From: CAYLYP01 sp964387795
Lineage (GTDB): Bacteria > Bacteroidota > Bacteroidia > Bacteroidales > UBA7960
DNA: 13,312 nucleotides
NCBI GenBank assembly: GCA_964387795.1
Contig: CAYLYP010000086.1
Location: forward strand, 1 to 13,312
Direction of reading: 5' to 3'
Shown here: positions 7,467 through 13,312 of the stretch, piece after piece
How the letters are laid out: each line of letters starts with the position of its first letter
Position numbering within the stretch: the stretch's first letter is position 1
Notes under the pieces: generated by a model
Told to the model about the DNA's origin: nothing
The model's database searches: none
Seen by the model: only the letters and a program-made list of their open reading frames with translations
Position numbers and translations under genes: made by a program

Positions 7467-7510
7467 GTTTCTGAACATAAAATTCTGAGAACCTGTTTAC
7501 CTTCCAAACT

Positions 7511-7531
7511 ATTCATTGCGCTAAAATGAAT
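7511..7531 (+). other. Hairpin in the rng leader
   Basis: ATTCATT (7511-7517) pairs with AATGAAT (7525-7531) around a 7-base loop, 26 bases before the rng start. RNase E of E. coli regulates its own message through leader structures. Whether this weak hairpin does the same is speculation. Confidence 0.2.
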
Positions 7532-7557
7532 GTAGTTATTTTAAAAGCGTTTTAATT

Positions 7558-8867
7558 GTGAATAAAGAATTAATAATTGATTCAGGCCCTTCAGAGGTTA
7601 TTGTAGCCCTTCAGGAAGATAAACAATTGGTTGAGCTTCAAAAGGAGAGAAAAAACAATAGCTATTCTGTTGGCGATATTTATTTGGGACGAGTCAAGAA
7701 GATCATTCCGGGTCTGAATGCTGCTTTTGTTGACGTTGGATATGAAAAAGACGCTTTTTTACATTATCTCGACCTGGGCCCTCAGATCAACTCTCTGAAT
7801 AAATATACCAAAATGGCCATTGCTGGAAAGAGTGCAAACCTGGCCATGGATACTTTCCAACTGGAAAAAGAAATTGAGAAAACCGGGAAGATTACCCAGG
7901 TTCTTACCTCAAACCATCCCATTCTGGTTCAAATAGCAAAAGAACCAATATCTACTAAAGGACCCCGTATTACAAGTGAAATCTCACTTGCCGGGCGTTT
8001 TCTGGTGATGGTGCCTTTTTCTGACCGTATCTCTGTGTCCCAAAAAATTAAAGATGCAGAAGAACGTAACCGTCTTAAACGTTTAGTTCAGAGTATTAAG
8101 CCCAAAAACTTTGGGGTAATAATCCGTACGGTAGCCGAGAGTAAAATGGTTGCCGAACTGGATGCTGACCTTCAGTCTCTTGTTGAAAAGTGGAATTCTA
8201 TCTGCGAAAAGCTCTATGGCGCTAAACCCCCTCAAATCATTATGGGGGAAATTAACAGGACTTCGGCCATCCTCAGGGATGTGCTCAATGAGTCTTTTAA
8301 TGCCGTTTACGTCAACGACTCACTGATCTATGACGAACTCAAATCGTATGTGAAAACTATTGCCCCCGATAAGCTTGACATTGTTAAGTTATACAAGGGC
8401 AAAGTTCCTATTTTTGAGTACCTGGGTGTTGATAAACAGATTAAAGGTTCTTTTGGTAAAATTGTTTCTATCAAAGGTGGCGCTTATCTGATTATCGAAC
8501 ATACCGAAGCCTTGCATGTTATTGATGTGAACTCAGGCCACCGTATGAGCTCTGAAAACAACCAGGAAACAAATGCCCTGGATGTTAACCTGGAAGCTGC
8601 CGGTGAAATTGCCCGACAACTCAGGCTTAGGGATATGGGCGGGATTATTGTTATCGATTTTATTGATATGGTTGACCCTGTTAACCGTCGCAAACTCTAT
8701 GAACGGATGAAAGAGGAAATGCGCAAGGACAGGGCCAAACACAATATCCTTCCTCCCAGCAAATTTGGTCTGGTTCAGATTACCCGTCAAAGGGTGCGTA
8801 CCGAAACCAATGTTGAAATACTCGAAAAATGTCCTACCTGTGGAGGTTCAGGTGAAATAAAACCTTC
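7558..8867 (+). CDS. rng: Ribonuclease E/G family endoribonuclease, 3' end lost in gap
   Basis: This single-strand-specific endonuclease acts in rRNA maturation and mRNA decay. It starts at GTG 7558, since no ATG fits the family N terminus MNKELIIDSG. The S1 RNA-binding domain spans about 38-125 (GDIYLGRVKKIIPGLNAAFV). The RNase H-like and DNase I-like domains follow. The metal-binding aspartates are D323 (HVIDVNSG) and D367 (VIDFIDM). The zinc-link motif is CPTCGGSG with cysteines 425 and 428. The readable part stops at about residue 436, shortly after the zinc link. Relatives continue for several dozen residues, so the C terminus is in the gap. The residues after the gap do not look like RNase G. 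It follows HU and the small basic protein after a 158-base spacer. Confidence 0.93.
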
Positions 8868-8967
8868 NNNNNNNNNNNNNNNNNNNNNNNNNNNNNNNNN
8901 NNNNNNNNNNNNNNNNNNNNNNNNNNNNNNNNNNNNNNNNNNNNNNNNNNNNNNNNNNNNNNNNNNN
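8868..8967. other. Assembly gap of 100 N
   Basis: Exactly 100 N. The left side is RNase G just after its zinc link and the right side looks like the last residues of RecX. The true missing stretch should therefore hold the RNase G tail, an intergenic spacer and most of recX, well over 100 bases. The single open frame across the gap is accidental. Confidence 0.9.
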
Positions 8968-9039
8968 CTGGCATTCCTTTCTTCAAAAGGATTTGAACCA
9001 AATCTGATATTGGATTGTTTGAAGTTAATAAAGCAATAA
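8968..9039 (+). CDS. recX: RecX-like regulatory protein, C-terminal tail only
   Basis: Only 23 codons are visible after the gap: LAFLSSKGFEPNLILDCLKL, then IKQ and stop. The pattern FL--(R/K)GF-p--I---l matches the last three-helix repeat of RecX. E. coli RecX, for example, ends with a FLLYRGF motif and a similar helix. RecX modulates RecA filaments. The match is short, so this is a probable rather than firm call. The alternative is an unrelated helical tail. It ends 22 bases before prfB. Confidence 0.55.
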   Translation: MAFLSSKGFEPNLILDCLKLIKQ

Positions 9040-9061
9040 AAATTTGTAATCTTTCAGATCT

Positions 9062-10151
9062 ATGACAATTGTTGAATCTATTAAAGATATTGAAAAGAGG
9101 CTTGATGCCCTGAGGAGGTTTCTTTGACCTGGACAGGCTTGCCATTCAGATAAAAGAAGAAGAAGAAAAAACAGAAGCACCTGATTTCTGGAACGACCCT
9201 AAAAAAGCTGAAACAAAGCTTAAGGAAATCAGGGACATGAAAAAATGGACTCAGGCTTTTGATCTGGCTTTAGCTGCTTATGAAGACCTGAAGGTTATCA
9301 ATGACTTTTTTGAACAAAACGAAGCCGATGAAGATGAGGTGGGCCATCAGTTAAAATTGGCTGTTGACCTCACCGAAAAGCTTGAATTCAAAAGGATGCT
9401 CAGCAAAGATGAGGACAACCTTGATGCCATCGTCAATATTAATAGCGGGGCAGGGGGTACCGAAAGCCAGGATTGGGCTGAGATGCTTTTCAGGATGTAC
9501 ATGCGCTGGGCCGAGAAAAACGGCTATAAAGCCAATGTGCTTGATTATCAGGACGGCGATGTGGTAGGTATTAAGTCTGCTTCCATCGAAATTGTTGGCG
9601 AAAATGCTTTTGGCTACCTAAAAGGCGAAAGCGGGGTGCATCGTCTTGTAAGGCTTTCGCCATTCGATGCTGCCAATAAAAGGCACACATCATTTGCATC
9701 TGTTTATGCTTATCCCGTGGTTGACGATACCATTGAAATTGAAATAAACCCGGCAGACCTCTCTTGGGATACCTTCCGTTCGAGCGGGCCTGGCGGGCAA
9801 AATGTAAATAAGGTCGAGACTGCTGTCAGGGTGCGACATGCCCCTTCGGGTATCGTAGTCGAATGCCAGGAGACCCGTTCCCAGCTTCAAAACAGGGAGA
9901 AGGCAATGCAAATGTTGCGTTCGCAGCTATATGAAATCGAATTGCGCAAAAAGAATGAGATCCTTCAGGCAATCGAAGGCACAAAACGAAAAATTGAATG
10001 GGGCTCACAAATACGTAACTATGTGATGCATCCCTATAAACTTGTTAAAGACCTGAGGACAGGAATAGAGACCTCAGATGTTCAGGCTGTCATGGATGGC
10101 GACCTGGATGCATTTATTAAAGCATATCTGATTGAGTTCGGGTCTAATTGA
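9062..10151 (+). CDS. prfB: Peptide chain release factor 2, programmed +1 frameshift
   Basis: RF2 ends translation at UGA and UAA. The gene has two frames: 9062-9124 encodes MTIVESIKDIEKRLDALRRF and L, then TGA at 9125-9127. Reading resumes at 9126 (GAC) with DLDRLAIQIKEEEEKTEAPD to the stop at 10149. The joined product is 362 residues (E. coli 365). The stop-codon recognition tripeptide SPF is at 199-201 and the catalytic GGQ at 244-246, in RSSGPGGQNVNKVETAV. Gene callers that ignore recoding would start it falsely at 9237. The in-frame TGA lets RF2 limit its own synthesis. It lies 22 bases after the recX-like tail and 9 bases before the YhbP-like gene. Confidence 0.96.
9113..9128 (+). promoter_or_regulatory. 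RF2 +1 recoding site
   Basis: AGGAGG (9113-9118), a 3-base spacer TTT, then CTT TGA C (9122-9128). This is the layout of the classical prfB site: internal Shine-Dalgarno-like sequence, slippery CUU in the P site and poorly terminating UGA C. It is a strong Shine-Dalgarno-like motif in a window whose gene starts lack them. Confidence 0.92.
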
Positions 10152-10160
10152 TAAAACCTT

Positions 10161-10601
10161 ATGGCTATTGTTCCTCCCGTCCCCGATCGAATGCTAAAAT
10201 TTATCAGAAAACACCACCTGCTTAGCCTGGCTACTGTCAGCCAGGCTAAGCCCTGGTGCTTCTCATGTTTCTATGCCTATTCGGAAACCGAAAACCTTTT
10301 TATCTTCACAACGGATATGCATACCCGTCATGCCCAAAACTTTGCCGATTGCAAGCTAGTATCTGGGACCATTGCCCTTGAAACAAAGCTCATTGGGATG
10401 ATACAGGGTATTCAGCTTTCGGGTGAAGTATTTTTGCCCGAAGGGGAGCTGCTTGATAAAGTCAGGCTTTCATACCTTAAAAAGTTCCCTTTTGCAATTC
10501 TTGCCCAAACACCTTTATGGGCTGTGAAGCCTGATTATATGAAAATGACCGACAATAAACTGGGTTTTGGGAAAAAGCTCCATTGGCCTGCCCAGCCTTA
10601 A
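10161..10601 (+). CDS. YhbP-like (UPF0306) protein, pyridoxamine 5'-phosphate oxidase-like fold
   Basis: This 146-residue cytoplasmic protein has the split-barrel pattern of FMN-binding PNPOx-like proteins. Landmarks shared with E. coli YhbP are PWCFSCFYAY (31-40), TRHAQ (55-59), SGT (68-70), QGIQLSGEV (82-90), KKFPFA (107-112), PLWAV (118-122) and TDNKLGFGKK..W (130-142). E. coli YhbP has no firmly established reaction that I know of, so flavin or other cofactor binding here is inferred. The start at ATG 10161 lies 9 bases after the prfB stop, so it is probably co-transcribed and perhaps translationally linked. No stable hairpin follows, although a seven-T tract begins a few bases after the stop. 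Confidence 0.85.
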   Translation: MAIVPPVPDRMLKFIRKHHLLSLATVSQAKPWCFSCFYAYSETENLFIFTTDMHTRHAQNFADCKLVSGTIALETKLIGMIQGIQLSGEVFLPEGELLDKVRLSYLKKFPFAILAQTPLWAVKPDYMKMTDNKLGFGKKLHWPAQP

Positions 10602-10629
10602 TGGTTTTTTTGCGTTTTTATTCGTGTTA

Positions 10630-10664
10630 TTTGCCAGTTCATTGATGTGTTTTATTTATCTTTG
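10630..10664 (+). promoter_or_regulatory. Candidate promoter of the membrane-protein gene at 10866
   Basis: TATCTTTG at 10657-10664 is a perfect -7 box and is identical to that of the HU gene. TTTG at 10630-10633 sits 23 bases upstream, also the same spacing as for HU. Transcription would begin near 10670, giving a leader of about 195 bases. Confidence 0.55.
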
Positions 10665-10670
10665 TGCCCT

Positions 10671-10865
10671 GGTTATAAAAATTTGCATTTTGAGGACTAT
10701 TTTGAAACTTGTAATTACAGCTTAATTAACCTTCAGAAACCATTGGTTAATGTTTATTGATTCGGAAATATTTCTCCGGGGAGGTTTCTTATTATCATTT
10801 TAAAAACAAACTGCTCATATAAAAGCAGTTGATAAGTTGTAATTTAATTTCAAAAAATTTCGATC
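10671..10865 (+). other. Long structured leader
   Basis: No small gene was found here. Two hairpins are visible: ATTAACC (10725-10731) with GGTTAAT (10745-10751), and AACTGCT (10809-10815) with AGCAGTT (10824-10830). A GC-rich patch CTCCGGGGAG lies between them in an otherwise AT-rich stretch. It does not match any riboswitch consensus that I can recognise. Confidence 0.3.
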
Positions 10866-11345
10866 ATGAGTATTAAAAAATCTCAGAATGTTATTGCCAT
10901 AGCATTGGCAGTCCTTTTACTCGGCACATTATTGAACAGCGGGTATTTTTTCCTTGGGATATTAAAATTAAGTATAGGCAAATGGCTGGCCTTCAATGCT
11001 TGTTCGGTGGCCATTATCATATATTTGCTTTGTTTTGTATTGTTTAGGATAAGCAGGAAGGATTTTCTGCTTTCTGTGCCCCTGTTGCCCATGTATTATT
11101 ATGGCACGATGGGCTTGTTTGTGATGCCCTGGGATACCGCCAATGCATTTGCACAGATTACACATATCCTCATTACAATCAATGTGGTTTGGATAATCTA
11201 TCTGTTCCTGAAAGACAAAAAGTTTGAATCACTTGGCAAAGGCCTGCTTATCGGGATTTTGGTTTTTGTCCCAATGATTGCTTATATCCAGTCATTCGTC
11301 CGGATTTATATGGATGAGTTTTTGAAAGCTTTACAGAGCTTATAA
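10866..11345 (+). CDS. Unrecognised integral membrane protein
   Basis: The 159-residue protein is very hydrophobic and I cannot assign it to a family. Probable membrane segments lie at about 8-29, 39-62, 70-86, 97-115 and 124-146. Positive charges (RISRKDF at about 62-68 and KDKKFESLGKG at about 116-126) mark likely cytoplasmic loops. There are no obvious catalytic motifs. It is a single-gene unit: promoter-like sequence at 10630-10664, long leader, strong terminator at 11350-11392. The ATG at 10866 follows an A/T-rich tract. It could be a small transporter subunit, a stress protein or a species-restricted gene. That the frame codes is supported by the consistent hydrophobic pattern and by the flanking transcription signals. 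Confidence 0.75.
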   Translation: MSIKKSQNVIAIALAVLLLGTLLNSGYFFLGILKLSIGKWLAFNACSVAIIIYLLCFVLFRISRKDFLLSVPLLPMYYYGTMGLFVMPWDTANAFAQITHILITINVVWIIYLFLKDKKFESLGKGLLIGILVFVPMIAYIQSFVRIYMDEFLKALQSL

Positions 11346-11349
11346 CATT

Positions 11350-11392
11350 AAAGCAGTCCTCCCTGAATTGCTCAGGGGGGACTGCTTTTTTT
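11350..11392 (+). terminator. Strong intrinsic terminator
   Basis: A 17-base stem, AAAGCAGTCCTCCCTGA (11350-11366) with TCAGGGGGGACTGCTTT (11372-11388), has one T-G wobble and a 5-base loop and runs into seven T. It lies directly after the membrane-protein stop. The A on the left side also make it plausible in reverse. Confidence 0.9.
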
Positions 11393-11790
11393 ATATACTA
11401 TTACCTGACAGGGATTGATAACTGTTGATGTCAGGAATAATAAGATCCTTCCTGTTTTATTTGTTATGTTTATATTTTACGAAGGGCCTGCTCAAAAGGC
11501 CTTTAACACATCAGGTGTTATCTATTGGCTCACAATAGTTTCCAAACAACCTTCCCCGATGTCCTGCATCCGGACACTTTTTCCCTTTATTCAGTTATAG
11601 TTGTAACATTTTCGCATAAAAACCTGTTATTCAAACGCTTTTATTTAATAAGCGGCAGGATTATTATGATTTGAAAGCAGATTTCTTAATTAACAGTATC
11701 ATTTAATACCGATATTTTTCGACTTACTTCTCTCATTATATAGTATTTAAGGCTTTGCAATGCTATTTGAGAGGGGTCACTACCATATCA
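11393..11790. other. Non-coding stretch, no recognisable gene
   Basis: No convincing coding frame exists on either strand. A 61-codon plus-strand frame at 11415-11600 lacks any protein-like pattern. Small hairpins are present: CCTGACA/TGTCAGG (11404-11410 with 11429-11435), TAACAC/GTGTTA (11504-11509 with 11515-11520) and TGTCC/GGACA (11560-11564 with 11572-11576), the last followed by CTTTTT. The stretch could be decayed DNA. Confidence 0.5.
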
Positions 11791-11903
11791 TGTTAAGGGT
11801 TGAGCCGGACTTAAAGCGGTTTTAAACCGGGTTTGAGCCGCTTTCAACCCGGCCCAAACCCGACTCAACCCCGCTTTAACTCCGCTTTAACTCCGCTTTA
11901 ACT
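11791..11903. repeat. Palindromic repeat cluster ending in a triplicated 11-mer
   Basis: The unit CCGCTTTAACT occurs three times in tandem at 11871-11903. Upstream are nested inverted repeats: GGGTTGAG (11797-11804) with CTCAACCC (11864-11871), AAAGCGG (11813-11819) with CCGCTTT (11838-11844), and CCGGGTT (11827-11833) with AACCCGG (11846-11852). The inner stems compete. The whole block is built from variants of the words CCGCTTTAA and CGGGTTTGA in both orientations. It is more GC-rich than its surroundings and non-coding. Confidence 0.7.
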
Positions 11904-11932
11904 TACTCTGTGATATATGCATGGTAGCAGTA

Positions 11933-12175
11933 GGGATAAATTCAATATTATCGCCACTAACGCGGCTATTGAGGCAGGGAGGGCTTAATTTTCTACAAAT
12001 ATCACCGCCGCTAACGCGGCTTTTCATTTGATCCAATATTTGGATTGACTTTGAAAGGGGGAATACATTTAAGCACCTGATTTGTATTCAGGTGCAACGC
12101 ACCGATTATATTTGTAGCATGAAAAGGCTATGAAGGCCGAAAGGTGCAGCGCACCGGGAATATTGATTTTATTCG
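11933..12175. repeat. Dyad-symmetric four-hairpin element, MITE- or REPIN-like
   Basis: Four motif pairs share one axis near 12054-12055. The outer imperfect inverted repeats are ATAAATTCAATATT (11936-11949) and AATATTGATTTTAT (12159-12172), 13 of 14 matching. The outer hairpins are at 11953-11966 and 12143-12155. Inner CTACAAATAT (11993-12002) and ATATTTGTAG (12108-12117) match 10 of 10. The inner hairpins are at 12007-12020 and 12091-12103. The left hairpins have GCC(A/G)C-TAAC-GCGGC and the right ones GGTGC-A(A/G)C-GCACC, so structure is conserved while sequence differs. In each half, the motif begins 4 bases after its hairpin. No transposase gene lies inside, and no clear target duplication was seen. 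Confidence 0.65.
12061..12103 (+). other. Three overlapping, mutually exclusive hairpins
   Basis: GAATACA (12061-12067) pairs with TGTATTC (12083-12089). GCACCTGA (12073-12080) pairs with TCAGGTGC (12088-12095). GGTGC (12091-12095) pairs with GCACC (12099-12103). Because the arms overlap, only some can form at once. They lie within the symmetric element, just inside its right half. Confidence 0.4.
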
Positions 12176-12262
12176 ATGTTTTTTTGCAAATCGTTTCCAT
12201 GGACAGGTAGCCATATCACCCCTTTGTGCCAGGATTATGGATTGTTGCCCTTTTTGTTCCAC

Positions 12263-12298
12263 AGATTAACACAAATGAATGAATAGATTAACTCAAAT
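12263..12298. repeat. Degenerate direct repeat AGATTAAC-CAAAT, 22-base period
   Basis: AGATTAACACAAAT (12263-12276) and AGATTAACTCAAAT (12285-12298) differ at one base and start 22 bases apart. Looser copies continue to about 12320 (ATTAACTAAATT, GCACAAATTG). No coding frame is involved. Confidence 0.5.
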
Positions 12299-12346
12299 TA
12301 ACTAAATTGCACAAATTGAAATTCTATTAATTTTAGGATATAAAGC

Positions 12347-12433
12347 CTTTGCGACCTTTGCGGCATTGTGCCCTTTGAGTTAAAAAGACCTTTAACCGCA
12401 AAGAACGCAAAGCTTATCGCAAAGAACACAAAG
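12347..12433. repeat. GCAAAG direct and inverted repeats
   Basis: CTTTGCGACCTTTGCGG (12347-12363) is inverted relative to CCGCAAAGAACGCAAAG (12396-12412), 15 of 17 bases pairing around a 32-base loop. Within that loop GTTAAA (12379-12384) can pair with TTTAAC (12391-12396). A third copy, GCAAAGAACACAAAG, is at 12419-12433, 21 bases on from the second. The minus-strand frame at 12298-12507 arises from this repeat and is not a gene. Confidence 0.6.
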
Positions 12434-12548
12434 TAAGAAAATCTGATAATCAGATGGAACAAAATTGCTTGTGAATGATACATAATATCAATAATAACCT
12501 CAGACATGGAGTTCCATTCAATTTAAAACAAAAAAATATTTGCAAATG

Positions 12549-12574
12549 AAAATCAATGCTTTTTCATTGATTTT
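12549..12574 (+). other. AT-rich hairpin upstream of the Rhs-tail gene
   Basis: AAAATCAATG (12549-12558) and CATTGATTTT (12565-12574) form a perfect 10-base stem with a 6-base loop. The perfect palindrome ATTTGCAAAT (12538-12547) is immediately upstream. It lies 85 bases before the candidate start of the downstream gene. It could be a regulatory site or a weak terminator. Confidence 0.35.
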
Positions 12575-12659
12575 ATTAATTTCGCATTACGTTCTTTGAG
12601 CCGCTTCCATAAAAAACATTGTTGGTCAATTTGCCAATGGTGCTGTTACCGGGGCTTAT

Positions 12660-13148
12660 GTGGAGATGTTTAATCATTTGGGGGGGAATATTGGTGATCA
12701 AGAGCCTGATGTTATTTCTGGACCAGCGGCAAAATGTTTACCTGATCCAAAACTATGTAAAAATGGCACAGTGGTTACTAGTTTAGGAAAAGATTATGTC
12801 CTGCATGATTGTAAGTGGTTGCAAATTATGACTATTGAGCAACATAAGGAATTTGTAGCTAATTACAATAATCCAAAGGGAGGAGTTCCTTTACCAAGAG
12901 AAGCTTTGGCAATTATGTCATATGAAAATGGCAGATGTGTTATGGCAGGTTTTAATAATGCATTGTATAATGGTAGTTCTGGAGCGACATTAGTTGAGTT
13001 TTTATTTATTGGAACTGTGAAGTATTCTATACCTGTCATTTTTTATAATTATGTTAGTGGAGCTTTTAACGAGTATAATTCCATCCAACAACGAATGGAA
13101 ACACATGATTCAAACCTTGAATTTTATCAAAAAACCCTGAAGCCATGA
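12660..13148 (+). CDS. Detached Rhs-type C-terminal module, candidate toxin
   Basis: The frame is open from 12600, after a stop at 12597, and reads ASIKNIVGQFANGAVTGAYV before any start except GTG 12660 and ATG 12666. The stretch NGAVTGAYVEMFNHLGG resembles the junction at the end of the Rhs core, where the variable toxin tip begins in Bacteroidota Rhs proteins. The YD repeats and core are absent. Residues about 20-162 form a tip that I do not recognise, with cysteines at 26, 33, 51 and 93 and a hydrophobic stretch at about 109-136 that could enter a membrane. The stop overlaps the next start (ATGA, 13145-13148). It may be an orphan toxin cassette left by tip exchange, or a pseudogene. The start codon and any activity are unproven. 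Confidence 0.6.
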   Translation: MEMFNHLGGNIGDQEPDVISGPAAKCLPDPKLCKNGTVVTSLGKDYVLHDCKWLQIMTIEQHKEFVANYNNPKGGVPLPREALAIMSYENGRCVMAGFNNALYNGSSGATLVEFLFIGTVKYSIPVIFYNYVSGAFNEYNSIQQRMETHDSNLEFYQKTLKP

Positions 13149-13312
13149 AAAAAATAATAAAACTAATATTGGTTTTTATAATCTGCTATTTTACATTGTT
13201 GTTTTCAGCGGTGGATTATACAATTCAAAGTGTTAATGTTTCAACGGGAATTTATGTATTGTTTTTTAGTATTATTGGATTTTTAGTATTATTAGGTTTA
13301 AGGTATCTTTGG
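13145..13312 (+). CDS. Small membrane protein, candidate immunity protein, cut by window edge
   Basis: ATG at 13145 overlaps the TGA of the preceding gene by ATGA, a sign of translational coupling. The frame stays open for 56 codons to the window end. It starts MKKIIKLILVFIICYFTLLF, a membrane segment or signal anchor at 4-21, followed by a short external loop (about 22-33) and a second membrane segment at about 34-52. I cannot assign it to a family. In polymorphic toxin loci the gene directly after the toxin usually encodes its immunity protein. A membrane-located one would fit a toxin acting at the membrane. That role is inferred from position only. Confidence 0.6.
   Translation, partial: MKKIIKLILVFIICYFTLLFSAVDYTIQSVNVSTGIYVLFFSIIGFLVLLGLRYLW

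Noticed and set aside
9237..10151. A shorter release factor starting at 9237
   Set aside because: The upstream 58 codons are clearly RF2 and are joined by the frameshift site, so the true start is 9062.
11415..11600. Plus-strand 61-codon frame
   Set aside because: It has no protein-like pattern, no promoter and no neighbours in an operon, and it overlaps small hairpins.
11871..12433. Possible CRISPR array
   Set aside because: The repeats are 11-17 bases long, mostly inverted or tandem without unique spacers of constant length, and no cas gene is present.
12298..12507. Minus-strand 69-codon frame with a Phe-rich membrane-like segment
   Set aside because: The apparent FFAISFAFFAV segment is simply the translated GCAAAG repeat on the reverse strand, and no start signal is present.

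Overview
The window looks like a chromosomal piece of an environmental member of the Bacteroidota, probably Bacteroidales-like. Evidence: TAnnTTTG-type -7 promoter elements upstream of several genes, few Shine-Dalgarno sequences, an HU protein of the Bacteroidota type beside mutY and an RNase E/G gene, a secreted beta-helix protein that seems to run into a type IX secretion sorting tail, and an Rhs-type C-terminal fragment. Two runs of exactly 100 N (5659-5758 and 8868-8967) are scaffold gaps of unknown true size. Three genes are cut by them (the beta-helix protein, mutY, rng), and a fourth (recX-like) shows only its tail.

Left part (1-4000), export: the end of a MacB/FtsX-type ABC permease, its HlyD/MacA-type adaptor, a terminator, then a NatA-like ATPase and NatB-like permease. 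These last two are unusually separated by about 280 bases containing a terminator-like hairpin. At 4206-4297 an intrinsic terminator overlaps a candidate promoter whose spacer holds a perfect 14-base palindrome. This precedes a secreted parallel beta-helix protein (4298 to the first gap).

Middle (5759-10601), housekeeping: mutY on the minus strand. On the plus strand follow HU, a 29-residue very basic AURKAIP1/COX24-like protein missed by ordinary ORF length cut-offs, rng, the tail of a RecX-like protein, prfB with its programmed +1 frameshift, and a YhbP-like (UPF0306) flavin-fold protein 9 bases after prfB.

Right part (10602-13312), accessory: an unrecognised membrane protein with its own promoter-like sequence, long leader and strong terminator, then about 1.2 kb without a convincing gene but rich in structure. 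That stretch holds a palindromic cluster with a triplicated 11-mer (11791-11903) and a 243-base dyad-symmetric element with four hairpins and imperfect terminal inverted repeats (11933-12175). It also holds two families of roughly 21-22-base-period direct repeats (12263-12298, 12347-12433). The window ends with a gene resembling a detached Rhs C-terminal module, overlapping by ATGA with the start of a small membrane protein. This is a candidate orphan toxin-immunity pair.

The most promising material is the symmetric hairpin element and the Rhs-tail/membrane-protein pair. No tRNA, rRNA or CRISPR array was seen.
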